From contig JAVSML010000968.1 of NCBI GenBank assembly GCA_038503035.1, forward strand, positions 62,001 through 126,000: DNA of 64,000 nt, read 5' to 3'. The stretch is from Crocodylus rhombifer. Taxonomy: Eukaryota > Chordata > Crocodylia > Crocodylidae. This document shows, piece after piece, positions 11,500-22,476 of this stretch. The translations under genes were made by a program, and so were the position numbers. Each line of letters starts with the position of its first letter. Positions within the stretch are counted from its first letter, which is position 1. Below the pieces are notes generated by a model. That model had not been told where the DNA came from and searched no databases. It worked only from the letters and a program-made list of their open reading frames with translations.

Positions 11500-11870
11500 G
11501 TTCTGGCTGCACTGCTCCCCATACCTTTTCATTTATGAACTCCCTGTCTGCCCCCACCAAGTCCTGGGACCTCCTGCTCAACCTCCTCCTGACTTTAGCT
11601 AAGATGGCCATTTATCTGACTGGGAAAGAAGCTCTGGCTGGGTGGGGACCCCCAGTGACTGTGGAGCCATCTTCCTGTCCTTCATCCATGCATATCTCTA
11701 GGCAGAATTTCACTGGATGGCATCAACTGGCTCCTTGGGCTCATCTGAGGGCCAGTGGGTGCTGGCCAGTGCGGTCTGCTTGGTGTTCCCCCTTGAAACA
11801 TTCATTATGAACCTATGACCCCCACTCCTACCCTTGTTATTTCATTAGTTGCCTCCAGTACTTAGCTGTT
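11500..11870 (+). repeat. Dispersed repeat with coding look, copy 1
   Basis: It shares many blocks with 45930-46290 in the same direction, such as AAGTCC-GGACCTYCTG, CCATGYATATCTCYAGGCAG, AATTTCACTGG and GTCTGCTTGGTGT. A frame PTKSWDLLLNLLLTLAKMAI is visible in this copy and a similar one in the other, so the source was probably protein-coding. The family is not recognised. Confidence 0.6.
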
Positions 11871-12059
11871 ATATATTCAGGTGTCTCCATTAAGGGTGGA
11901 GGGAAGGGGAGTGATAGTTTCCTTAATGGGCTTGGCCCACTGTTTCCCCACTGCATAATAAATAGGTCCCTATAATTAATTAATCATGGTGGTCTTTCCC
12001 CATCAAGTTGTAAACACATCTGGAAATTACTTCACTAGGGCCGTTACCTTCTCCTGTTG

Positions 12060-13010
12060 AGCTGTGGACAAGTTTTCCCCAAGAGCAACCTCACTGGTTG
12101 GGAGTTTTTTCCACATTGTTTCCACTGTTTTTTCCCATGTTTCCAGTATCTGCCGGCAAAGCAGTTGAGGCATTCAGTGCTGTTTGAGTTCAGCAGGATA
12201 TCAGGTTTACCTTATATATTTGGGACCCATGTCATTTCCCCACCAGGTGCACTTCATAATCTATAAACCCAACTCATTTTATGATCTCATAGGGTCCCTG
12301 TCATTTAGCCAGCGATTTGCTTTCTGATGCAAGGAACAAAAGCAGAACCCAATGCCAGAGTCATGCATTCTTATTATAAAGATGTACTTGGGTGTGCTAT
12401 GCACCCCTGAGTTTCTCCCAGATACATGCTTCCACTAGATCCAGTCATTCCCACAATCTGAAAACATACTGGATGACATTTTGTGATTTCATGCCCTGTG
12501 CCTGCTAGGTCTCATGAATGAGGTCTAATACACGTCAGGGCTGCCTCTCATAGAAAAGTTCAAACAGAGAACCCCACAAAGGACTGGGGATCCTTCTGGA
12601 TTGCAAACAGCAAATATGGTAGGAGCAGATGCCACTTCTGGGGTTCACTTGCCACAAACTTCCTCAGCATTCCCTTTAAAGTCCAACAGAATCTCTTCAC
12701 CAGATCAGCTGTCTGAGGGTGGTAGATGGAGGTCCCAATTGGATGGACTTGCAAAAAAGCCCATACTTCTTTTAGTAGTCAGGACATAAAGATTGTGTCC
12801 TAGCCTGTTAATATTTTCTGAGGGAGGCCCACACATGATAAACTTTTTAATAATTTATGGCTACTGTTCGGACCATCATGTTACAGATGAGTACCACTTC
12901 ATGGTACTGGCTAACATAGTACTTGAGCATAAGGATAAAACGCAACCTACTTTTGGTCAGTTCCAAGGGCCTGAATATATCTACCCCAGCCACTCAAAGG
13001 GAGTACCCAC
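12060..13010 (-). pseudogene. Ty3/gypsy integrase remnant
   Basis: Minus translation contains TPFEWLG near 12990 (start of the catalytic core). IYHPQTADLVKRF at about 12720, WTLKGMLRKF and LLPYLLFAIQKDPQSF follow and are diagnostic of the integrase core. C-terminal blocks with LAKWQGP- and DYEVH-like words appear near 12300. Several stops and one frameshift occur. Start and end are approximate. Confidence 0.8.
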
Positions 13011-13059
13011 CAAAGGCACCCAATGCCTTGAGTGTGAGGCCACAACCATATAGCCTCTC

Positions 13060-13715
13060 TGCTCTGGGTTCTCTGTCTGAACTTCAGAAATCCTGGCCTG
13101 CATATAGCTGCAGTCCATCTGTGGACAATCCCTGTGCAAGTGACTTGGCTGTGCACATGTAAAGGAGACTGAGAGTTGTCCTTTCTCTTGGCCTGGCACT
13201 ATGTCCCTGAGGGGATCTTCTTCTATTCTGAAGTCTGTGGCCCAATACTGTTAAGCTTGTCCTTGTTTGCTTGGGGACTGGGGCAGGACTCCCAGATTGG
13301 GTGCAGGACCTCAGTTAAAAGGCCTTCTACTTGTAGGAGGTCTTCCTCATTTTGAATTCATGCCTTGCTGGACACATTTCTTTGGTCCACCAGGGTATCT
13401 AATTCAGTCCCAAGGGGGTTCCCAACAAGGCAGACTGCCTCTTTGAAATCATCAACCTGTTATCTGCAAACCCACAGTCAGGGTCCCCCAGGCAATACTT
13501 AATGAAACTGCTCCAGGGCCATCACTCTATCTCTGTGGCTAAGTGAAACTCAGGTTTCAACCATCATGTGTTTTTGAGGCACAGGGCAACCATTCAAGGC
13601 CACAAGCCTGAGTTTAATGGCTTTTTATGGGACTTGGGCTGATATATCTCTTCCATGTAATCCACACAGTCTGTGACGGCAGACTTGAAAGTGTCACAAT
13701 CCCATGTGGCCTCAT
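13060..13715 (-). pseudogene. Ty3/gypsy gag: SCAN-related capsid and zinc knuckle
   Basis: Minus translation near 13520 gives LEQFH, VLPGGP and LWVCR, with interspersed stops. This resembles the LEQFL-LPP---WV-R core shared by Gmr1-like gag and host SCAN domains. Near 13155 comes CAQPSHLHRDCPQMDCSY, a CCHC zinc knuckle that has lost part of its first cysteine pair. It leads straight into integrase-like residues. Confidence 0.65.
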
Positions 13716-13717
13716 CT

Positions 13718-14300
13718 CATAGATTTCATAGATTTCATAGACATTAGGGCTGGAAGGGACCTCAGAAGATCATCGAGTCCAGCCCCCTTCCCAAATGGCA
13801 GGAAGTCAGCTGGGGTCATAGGATCCCAGCAAGATAAACATCCAATTTGCTCTTGAAGGTGTTCAGTGTCGGTGCTTGAACCACCTCCGATGGCAGGCTG
13901 TTCCAGACCTTGGGGGCTCGGACACTAAAGAAATTCTTCCTTATGTCCAGCCTGAAACGGTCTTGCAGGAGTTTGTGACCGTTCGACCTCATCATCCCTT
14001 GGGGCACTCTGGTGATCAAACGTTCCCCCAGATCCTGGTGGTCACCCCTGATAAACTTATAGGTGGCCATCAGAGCACCCCTGAGCCTGCGCTTTTCCAG
14101 GCTAACGAGCCCCATGGCTCTCAGCCTGTCGTCGTAAGGTCTGTTTTCCTGACCTCTGATCATGCGCGTGGCTCTTGTCTGGGCTCTCTCAAGCTTCTCC
14201 ACATCCTTTTTGAATTGTGGAGCCCAAAACTGAACTCAGTACTCCAGCTGCAGCCTCACCAAGGCCGAGTACAAGGGGAGAACGATGTCCCAGGCCCAGT
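13718..14300 (-). mobile_element. CR1 LINE 3' end, relatively young
   Basis: This is the 3' end of a CR1 with tail TCATAGATTTCATAGA on the plus strand at 13720 and the usual GGACCTCAGAAGATCATCGAG-type 3' UTR. An uninterrupted RT C-terminal frame follows (next entry). It is inserted in the gypsy gag. It is the best-preserved CR1 here. Confidence 0.92.
13816..14202 (-). pseudogene. CR1 ORF2 C-terminal fragment, frame intact
   Basis: A 128-codon open frame starts MEKLERAQTRATRMIRG, contains [19 protein letters not shown] and VWNSLPSEVV, and ends in AGIL. This is the conserved C-terminal end of CR1 reverse transcriptase. It is 5'-truncated, so it is not a functional gene despite having no stop. 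Confidence 0.85.
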
Positions 14301-14309
14301 ATGCTTACC

Positions 14310-14630
14310 TGTCAGATAAGGCACCAGTTGAAGGGCCTACTATTTTCAGGGCTACTGATACTTTTCAGGCACCTACTCAAAAGTGTCTAGAAAGGCCTCA
14401 AGGTCATCTTCTGGCCACATCTGTATAAGGACCCCACCTACTTCTGCGGGCCTTTACCTGGTCCAGTTGTTGAAGCATAAGGTGCTGCTGATCCTCCTAC
14501 AATTTCTATTGAAACTTCTGCCATCGAAGCTGGAACTGATAAAACAGCTGCTGCTGTTTCTGGAGCACCTGTTGCTGATGCAACCCCTTCAACCATTTTG
14601 GCACAGCTATGGTATCCATTTTTAGTGGCT
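14310..14630 (-). pseudogene. Ty3/gypsy gag N-terminal part
   Basis: Minus translation is rich in Gln and Leu (FQ, QQ and KQQQ words around 14580-14470), then reaches a PYLTGK-like block at about 14315, where the CR1 insertion begins. Assignment rests on position relative to the capsid part and on that block. Confidence 0.5.
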
Positions 14631-15024
14631 GGTGGCTGAAGCTGTCAGCATTCTGCACAATATCTAAGCAGGTTGCCTAGCCTGCTTCCTTCTAAAGTCA
14701 ACCTTTGCTCCCTGAAGAGCTGAGTACACTAAAATAAAACACAGTCTTTTAAACAAACAAAACAAGCTAAACAAAATCCTCCTGTCCTGTCCCTGGAACC
14801 CCTCCTAACAGAAAATGCTATCCAAATGACCTGTAGCAGAGCTCTCTAAACAAAGCTGTCTGTTCCCTCAAAGGGACAGACTGCCCTGTTACACAGCTGA
14901 GGTTATTTCCTAGAGGCTGCAGAGAGTTCCCGCCTTCCCAGATTTGAAATTGGAGAGGAGGAATAATATGGCAATGATGATGAGGAGTACAATTCCTTGA
15001 ATAGCAATTTTGAGGGCTAATGTC

Positions 15025-16070
15025 CAGGGATCTGGATTTTCTGTTTCCCATGGAAAAACAGAGAAAACCACAGATTTCCCATTTTTATCGGAGAAAACAT
15101 GGATTTTCACTTTTAGAAGAAGAATCTGTGGATTCCCCACTTCTGCAAAGAACTCTGTGGGCTGGCTGAGTTCCAGCCTGCAAGAGCTGTTTCCAAAAGG
15201 GTGGGAAAGCCTCAACCTGGGCCAGAGGGGAAGGGAGAGGGGGAAGGGCAGGGCCTGACACTGGCACTTACAGGAGGCTGCTTCAGGCTCACTCTTCTTG
15301 CTGGAAGTGGGGCTTGGGGGTTGCCGGGCTGGACTGTGGAGGGGAAGCTAGCTAGGGGCTGAGGGAGTGGGGAGTTTTGCAACTGGTTGAGCACTCCAGT
15401 CGGGAGTTGGTTTGCATCCTCCCTGCTCCCGGACAGAGTGCTCGGCTGGCTGCAAATCCCCACCACTCCTGGCCAACTGCAAACCTCCCCTCTCCCGGCC
15501 AGAGTGCCTAGCCCGCTGCAAACCCTGAGTCATACACACTGTGTTCCCTGCCCTGCTGCCCTCTCCCAGGCCCTCCGGAGCACAGTGTACGTGACTGACA
15601 TGGTAGGGCACAGTGGGGCCACACACGAAAGCTGGCTGCTGCTGCAAGCTCTGCACTACCCTGGCCATGCTTTCTGTGTGCACAGGAGAAGTGCAGGGTT
15701 GTGCCCCTTGCTGCTGCCCCCACCTGCAGAGGAAGCATAGGCTGGGCAGCATGGAGCTTGCAGCAGCAGGCAGCTTTTGTGCACATCCCCCCCCGTCCGC
15801 TGCCACACTAGGTTGCACACACTGCACTCTGGAGCACCTGGGGGAGAGCAGCAGGGTGGGAAGCATGATCCCATAGCACACACCCATCCTCCCCCCACCC
15901 AGACCTGGGGGGCATGGGTCCCCCTTGCCCCCCCCAGGATTGTACTCTGCCACGAGGAGCCAGCCCCGCCGGAGCCTGTAGCAGGCAGGCAGCGGTGGGG
16001 GATGGGGGGAAGGCCACTGGTGCTCCTCCTATAGCAGTCCCTGCCTTCTGTTGGGGACAGGGGGCTGAGA
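15025..16070. mobile_element. Probable DNA transposon, CAGGGATCTGG family
   Basis: The left end CAGGGATCTGGATTTTCTG resembles the left end at 52748 and the inverted right end at 21045. A GC-rich, C- and G-run interior follows, as in those copies. The right end is not fixed. Confidence 0.45.
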
Positions 16071-16079
16071 ACTGTCACA

Positions 16080-16787
16080 GGCACACTCGGATGAATGGCC
16101 AGGCCATGTTACAAGTCGGCAGTGTGCTAGGCCTCGACGCAAAGGTCTCTGGACGAGTGGTGTCTGCTACCCTTACGTAGCAGAAGATCACCGACCTCTG
16201 CCTGACAAACAAAAGCAAGGTAACAATAGCTGGCGTGAGTTGAAACAAAATGCTGCAGCCCAAAGTTTTGATATGGCGCACAATTGGTCACCAGGAACAA
16301 ATTGCTGAGGGAAAAGACAACTGATTGGTCGCTGGAAATAAAACGCTACAGCCTAACAGTACAAAAGCAGTCACGGGAAAAGCCCTGATGAGGGAAGTTC
16401 GGAACAAAACTTCAAGCGTCAAAGGGCCCACGGACTGATCACCTGTCAGAGCTAACCCTCCCCAAGTGCCATCTCGAGTCGGTTTTTGAGGCCTCTGCGA
16501 AGAGACTAGTGTTCTCCAGCCATGAAGCCACTCCTGTTTGCCTTTGTAGTAAGCATGCAAGTCTAACTGTCAAATAGCCTCTTGAAATCTATGAGCCATT
16601 GACCAGGTCTGAGACTAGGGCCCTGGCCAGCTGCACCAAAACCACGAATGGTTTTGAATGCAAGGGGCCTCGGCCTGAACCTCATGACCCAACGGACACA
16701 ATTCCCCATTGTTAACTGTTTGTAATTGTCACTGGGCATTTGTGTTCCCCACTCCTAATAAAGGTTAAGAACTTAAGGGGGAAGGAG
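16080..16787 (+). mobile_element. Putative LTR-element internal 3' region ending in a polypurine tract
   Basis: This AT-richer stretch ends AAGGGGGAAGGAG immediately before the TGTAGC start of the LTR, which is the place and composition of a polypurine tract. It contains AATAAA at 16757-16762 and no long frame. Membership of the same element is inferred from this abutment only. Confidence 0.45.
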
Positions 16788-17200
16788 TGTAGCGGCGCAT
16801 TAGGGTGCTCGCTACTAGTGATGGCGATGCGGGCTTAGCTGCCAATCAATAGGGCAGCACAGCCAGAGGTTGCCTAAGCAACTGAGTGGGTCAGCTGACC
16901 GCCAGGGGGCAGGGCCTAGCCTATATAAACACACAAGGCTGAAGCCTGAGGCAGTTCCCCTCTGGCAGTCCAAGGAGCAGGAGCTCTGCTGCCGTAGAGC
17001 AGAGCCAAGCGGACCAGAGTTAAGCAGAGCAGCCAGAGCACTCCAGCATTTGTATAATGATGAGAGGGGATGAAGACAACCCTGGCAGAGAGGTGAGGAA
17101 GTGCCTAGGTGGCGCACAGTTTAGGTTATAGCCAGGCGGCTTCTTTTGGGTTGTAGCCGGTTGGCTCAGGGCTTTATGCTGCTAGTTTGTTATCATTACA
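16788..17200 (+). repeat. LTR of retroelement, copy B
   Basis: This 413-base LTR begins TG and ends CA, is alignable to 4934-5301, and has TATATAAA (about 16921) as a promoter box. A primer-binding-like sequence TTGGAGGACCGGGTGAGG follows directly. Agreement of two independent copies on both ends supports the borders. Confidence 0.7.
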
Positions 17201-18510
17201 TTGGAGGACCGGGTGAGGCTGTAGGGGAAGGAGGAGGCCTCATGAGGAGCTCCCCAGTAAGGTGGGGGTGCTCCCAGCGCAGTAGAGAGTGCTGCGTTTT
17301 GGGGTGGCCCGACCCCAACCCCAGTGGGGGTGGCTAGTGGGATAATTTCAGGGGAGCTACCCAAGAGTGTGGGGGTTCCTGGTGATCCCAGCCCTGTGGG
17401 GTGGTATTTTACAAGGCCCCAGTGCGGGCGAGTAGTGCAAGGAGCGCGGGACAGGCCCTAGAGAGGGCGAGTAGCGCGAGAAGCGCAGGACAGGCCCCAG
17501 AAGGGACACAAGACCCCAGTGAGGGGAACTTACTGCGGGAGGCGGGTGATGAAACCCCAGCAGGGTAGCACCCGTGGGGAAGCACGCGGTGACTGCGGAG
17601 AAGCCCAGTCAGGGCGAAAACGTGGGGAGCGTGGAGACAAACCCTACGGGGGGGGAGGACCCGTGGTGACCATGGTGAGACAGACCCTAGTGGGGAACTA
17701 CCTATCTGGGAGAAGCCCCAGCAGGGGCAAACTTACTGAGGAGCCCAGCAGGGCGAGTGTATAGACAAGCCCAGAGGGGCGAGCTTAGCGAGGAACTTAA
17801 AGGAGCAAGCATAGTGAGCCAGCCTGAGTGGGCTAGAGAATACAAGGGAACCAGTAAGAGGGCGCGAGTTGTGTGACAAGCTCGGGAGTGCCAGTAAGGG
17901 TGCTGGTTGCGTGACAAGCCCAGGGACGTTAGCCAGGACGCCAGTTGAGTGACAAGGCCAGAGCGCCTGCGGGAGGCGCCAGTTGCGTGGCAAGCCCAAG
18001 AGTGCCAGTCAGGGCGCAGAGAGTAAACTGACCAGTCAACGTCTGGTACATCTGCGAGGCTTGGGGCGTGCTAAAGGGGAGGTTGGAGGCACGCATAGCC
18101 CATAAGGCTGGGGCGCACCGGGTCACCCCTCATAGGATAGGGGCCAGGACGAACAGAGCACTGTGTCATAGGGAACAGTAAGGCAGCCTCCCTTAAAAGA
18201 TATATAACACCAAGACGTGGTGGGCGAGACTGAGGGTGCTAAACAGTTAACCTGGCACGGAAGGGGGCGCTAGGGAGATCACGGCTGCTCCTAGGGCCCA
18301 CTCCATGATAACTGGTGCACTGGCCGGGAACACCGGCCGTGCACGGGGAAAGACCCCAGGTCCCCGAAAAGGGAGACGAGCCCAGGAGCTAGAATAGAAA
18401 CGGACGGTTGTACCACAGCTTGTTGGCGGAGCTGCAGGAGGATACCCATTGCGGGGAATTCAGAGAGTAAGACTGAGGCCTTGACCTAGGGCGATAAGGT
18501 CAGGGCAGTC
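17201..18510 (+). mobile_element. GC-rich leader of LTR element B, diverged tandem repeats
   Basis: Between the LTR and the coiled-coil frame, short units recur with variation: CAGGCCCC-AG, GGGGCGAG-, and from 17780 to 18020 units of about 40 bases built on GACAAGCCC-GAG-GCCAGT-AGGGCGC. Copy A has a similar leader at 5302-5800. No frame is conserved across it, so a structural or packaging role is possible but unproven. Confidence 0.6.
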
Positions 18511-19545
18511 ATGGCGCAAAAAGCAGTGACGAAAGGCCAGGGACAGGGGGACTTTACCCGGCAATTGAAAATAGAAGAAATGACAGAGAAGTTGACTAGA
18601 GTAAAATGAGAATTAGAAATAGCCAAAGCCCAGAAGGAAAGAGCGGAGGCTAAATCAGTAGCCTTAGAGAGACAGTTATCACCAGGGAAGAAGGAGGGAG
18701 TTGCAAAAGAGATTAGGCGCCTAGTGGCTGCAGAAGCAGAGAAAACCAGAAGGCTGGAGCAATTAATTGCTCAGGAGGCTCAGAAGCGCCAGGAGAGGGA
18801 GATGAGGCTGCAGGAAATGCAGAAGGGGATGGAGGCATGAATGGCTCAACCTCCTGAGATCTGCACAGCTCCAATAGGGGAACAGCAGGAGATGCAGCAA
18901 AAGTTGGATATGGCGAGAAGCCTAATAGGGGTTTTAAGAGATGAAGCCCGCAACCAAGTGACACAAATAGAGGGTTTACATGAGGACCTGGAGCAATGGC
19001 AAGGGAGATGCTTACAGGCTGAATATTTGGTCAGACAATTACGGGAAGATCCGAAGGAGAGCTGTACACAAGCAGGCGAGAGTAGCACGATGAGTGCACA
19101 AGACCTAGAAATAGTAAAGAAGTGTATAAGGGACTATGAGACCTTACATGATCAATACCACTCCCTTGAAGGGGAATTAGAGACCAGAAAACAAGAGAAC
19201 GAGGGGTTAAAAATTCAGATTCAGGACCTGGAGACAGGAAGAGACTCCCTCAGGGAACAGATCCAGGCACTTAAGACCAGCCTAAGGGATAGTCAATCCA
19301 GAGAAGCAAGTACCACTGTAGAAAAGGGTCAAGTACAGTCGGAAATGCTGGCTCTGAGGGAGGAGATACAAAGCCTGAAGGATGATAATGAGAGGCTACA
19401 AGGGAGAAATAACCAGATGGCACTAGAAATCGAAGGGCTTAAGGAAACCGAAGGGACAAGACGGGGTGATAGCCGAGCAAGAACAGCAGGCCCTGAAGAG
19501 CTTAAATATGGTAAGGGAAAAACTGGGAACTCTGAAGCCCAGTAA
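18511..19545 (+). pseudogene. Coiled-coil ORF of LTR element B, broken by two TGA codons
   Basis: From ATG at 18511 to TAA at 19543-19545 one frame of 345 codons stays open except for TGA at 18607-18609 and 18838-18840. Both could be deaminated CGA codons. The product is rich in Glu, Gln, Lys, Arg and Leu, with long heptad-like stretches (for example ELETRKQENEGLKIQIQDLE) over most of its length. No capsid, zinc knuckle, protease or polymerase motif is seen. By position after an LTR and leader it would be a gag-like structural protein. The family is not recognised, and a captured host coiled coil is the alternative. The last 234 codons (18841-19545) have no stop. Confidence 0.6.
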
Positions 19546-19727
19546 TTGTTTTAATTGTTTATATATGTAAGTCTTTGAGATTAGCGTGGGAAGTAGTAGT
19601 AGCAGAGTATTTTGTGCATTTTGTTAAGTAGAAATAAAGTTTGGTATAACTGAAGCCGTGTCCTTGTCGGTGCCTACCCCACCGGCCCGGCCACACCTGG
19701 GCATCTCCAACCTAGTGTGACAAGAAC
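19546..19727 (+). mobile_element. 3' tail of coiled-coil element with polyadenylation signal
   Basis: AT-rich sequence after the stop holds AATAAA at 19633-19638, then GTGTCCTTGTCGG, and ends near CTAGTGTGACA. It looks like a transcript 3' end. It does not resemble the LTR at 16788, so no right LTR is demonstrated. Confidence 0.45.
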
Positions 19728-21045
19728 CAAGTCAGGTTGGGCTGATCAAGCCACTCACATTCCATGTGCTGCCAACCAGGCACTTTCCCCAACACATCCC
19801 CTCTCCCTGCTGGAGTGCCCAGCTGGCTGAACGTGGAACACGAGCAACTTGATCAACCCAACTGGGCTAGGAACCTCCATGCCCTTAAGGGAAGCTGCAC
19901 ATGGAGGTGCCGAGCCCAGTCGGGCCGATCATGCATCTTGCATTCCATGTGCAGCTGGCCAGGAACTCTAGCAGGGAGTTGGGAGGTGTTGGGGGAAGCC
20001 CTAGAGTGGCTGCCTGACCAGTGGCGCATGAAACTGGAAAGGCCTGGAGTGGTTGCCACCACCACCACCCTACCTGCTGCTGCCACACTCTGCATCACTT
20101 GCCTGCAAAGCCATGTGGCCACAGAGCTGTGCAGCCAGCCACAGGAAGGCAGCGCAGGGTGCAGCAGCAAGGTGGTGGTGGCTCCACAGGCAAGCGGTGC
20201 AGCTGGCTGGGGGGGGAGGGGGCCTCACACATGGCAGCTGCTACCACCACCACACCACCACTGCTGCGCCCTGTGCTGCCTTCCTGCAGCCAGCCACATG
20301 ACTCCACAGGCCACACACAGGGTGGCTGGGAGGAGGGGGCTTGCACACAGCAGCTGCCACCACACCACTGCTGCTGCTGTCGCACCCCACACCACTTGCT
20401 TGTGGAGATGTGCAGCCAGGTGCAGGAAGGCAGGATGGGCACGGTGGTGCAGTGGCAGTGGTGGCTGCCATGTGCAAGGCCCCCTCCCTCCTGGCCAGCT
20501 GTGCCATTTGCCTGCAGAACCACTGCCACCTCACTACCATGCCCCATGGTAACTTCCTGCAGCTGGCCACACGGCTCCGCGGGCAAGTTCCACAGCTCCA
20601 CAGCTAAGCAGCGTGCGGTGCGGCAGTGGCGGGCAAGGTGGTGGCAGTGGCAGCTGTCACGTGCGAACCCCCTTGGCCCTGGCAGCTTGTGTGTGGCCCA
20701 CAGAGGGGCAACACTGCTGTGGTCCCCCCCGGCCCTGCTCCTGTGAGTGGGCACTAATATAAACTCCCCTCCCCACCCCCCATTCTCAATCTGCCCCCCC
20801 CTCCAAGCCCCTTCCCTTCTCCTGACACACACTTACCCTTTGGGTGTGTGACTGCCTATGTGTGTGCCTGTGGGGCTGTTGTGGGGGAGAGAGGGGCACC
20901 AGCAGGGCTGGGGAGATTGTGGCAGGGAGTGAGGGGCATCAGCAGGGCCAGAGGGGTTGGGGGGGGCTTTAATTTTAATTGTGGATTTTGGGGGTTTTAT
21001 CAGAGAATTTGCAATTTTTTTTATCAGGGAAAACCAGGATCCCTG
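19728..21045. mobile_element. DNA transposon, CAGGGATCC family, with internal fold-back
   Basis: The right end GGGAAAACCAGGATCCCTG (to 21045) is the inverse of the left end at 52748. Inside, about 19789-19841 is the inverted copy of 19939-19997 (CCCCAACAC, CTCCCTGCT, CAGCTGGC words), and 20050-20640 holds repeated CAC/GTG-rich inverted segments. The left end is unclear. No transposase was seen. Confidence 0.6.
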
Positions 21046-22476
21046 ATGATCAACAATAGTGCAAATGTATTTTTTTAGTACCAGTGATGGGACTATCAGC
21101 TTGCATAGCCCTGCTGCTTTGGCAGAGAACTGGATATCTTTGAAGGAGTGATATCTCCTCTCCTCTGTGTGAGGAGATGTCTTATCTATGTTTGAAGCAG
21201 GTCTCAACGCTTCCTTTGGCATGAGTTACAAGTCAGGGTGCTGCTGCCACCTCTGATGACGACTTTTCTAATGCAAAGACATTGTCTTTCTTTCCTCATG
21301 CTGGACCCCTTAACATGGAGTATTTCAGAAGGGAATTCACTTAGGATGACCCTTTGGCTTCACCAGGCCTGAGGTAATATGCAAAGTTTGCCCAAGCAGG
21401 TAGGACTTTAGTCACTTGTATTTCAACCTGTTAGTCCTCAAGAAAAAGAATTTGAACGCAAACCACCTATCAGGATGAGGCCCTCCCCAAAACAGAAAAT
21501 AAATTAACTTTGTCCCTTAACTAGGGCATTGAGTCCATAAGAGGCTACACAAGGCTTAAACCTCATCCTGCTGTAGGTGGCTTATATGGAGTGCAAAACT
21601 TTTTTTTTCCTCTATTTCTTTGGAGCATACAAATGAAGAAATGAAAGATTGTTTTCACAAAGCTGGAGTAGACAAGCTCATAGAGAGAAGGAGACTAGAT
21701 AATAGTCAGGTTCTGCCTCACTGCCACAGGCTCTAACAGGAAGGTGAAAGACAACAGCAGCCTTTCTCCTTTCAGTCTCTCATACAGAAACACATGAAGG
21801 GACAGGACACTTTGGCAGCCTCAATGGACACTTGCTATTCAATATATCTGACATTGTGCACATGAGGCACATGCATGCTTACAATGGGATCACACCGACA
21901 CACATGAAAGAGAATCTCTTTTTGCTTGCTTGTTTTTTGTTCTCTGTCCATTCCTAAGGTTGGGAAATTAGCACAGTGTTCTAGAGGCAGACAGTAGGAC
22001 CAATTTGTTATAGCACTGCTTTTCCTAAGTGGGCACTGGAGTATGATGCTAAATCCAGAGAGTAGTTCCTAGTGAAAAATGCATTATGCTGCTGCTTTGT
22101 ATATCTTCAATAGGAGAACCTGCATAAGCCATGGCACTTCAATTTTAATGGAGTGAGTCATTTAACCAAGAGCAGCTGGTTTGCTAGCTAATAGGTGACA
22201 GTTGTCTAAACATCTAATTATTTTTAAGAGTCTGTTTTGGTAATGGATACATTATAGCATCTTTCCCATAGGTGCCAAATAGCTACAGTATTTAGCTTTG
22301 CTAAAAGGTCTGCTCTTTCTGAGGTAAAAAAAAAAAGAGATAAAAAAAAAAGAGATCACTTTTACACACTTAGTATTTGGAGATGTGTTTCCCTGTGTGG
22401 TAGTAAAGTTTTGGGAAGAATATAGGAAAGTAAATTAAAATGGGGAAGACCTCATGGTCACTTTGTTGTTGTAGAC
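21046..22476. other. No gene recognised
   Basis: AT-rich sequence without recognised repeats, apart from an A-rich run with two AAAAAAAAAAGAGAT units at 22326-22357. Confidence 0.4.

Larger units (their letters stand above)
11285..14640 (-). mobile_element. Decayed Ty3/gypsy element with integrase before reverse transcriptase (Gmr1-like)
   Basis: Reading leftwards: gag N-terminal part (14630-14310), a CR1 insertion, gag capsid part and zinc knuckle (13715-13060), integrase (about 13010-12060), an inserted repeat (11520-11870) and an RT fragment (11473-11285). The order gag-IN-RT, with a SCAN-related capsid, is that of Gmr1-like Ty3/gypsy elements. No LTRs or protease were recognised. All frames are broken. 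Confidence 0.65.

Noticed and set aside
20021..20832. Overlapping frames of about 240 codons at 20 kb
   Set aside because: They are repetitive GC-rich transposon interior with no recognisable protein domain.
19742..21053. CTGATCAA / ATGATCAA as target duplication of the 19.7-21 kb transposon
   Set aside because: The base after the left 8-mer does not begin a matching terminal repeat, so the agreement may be chance.
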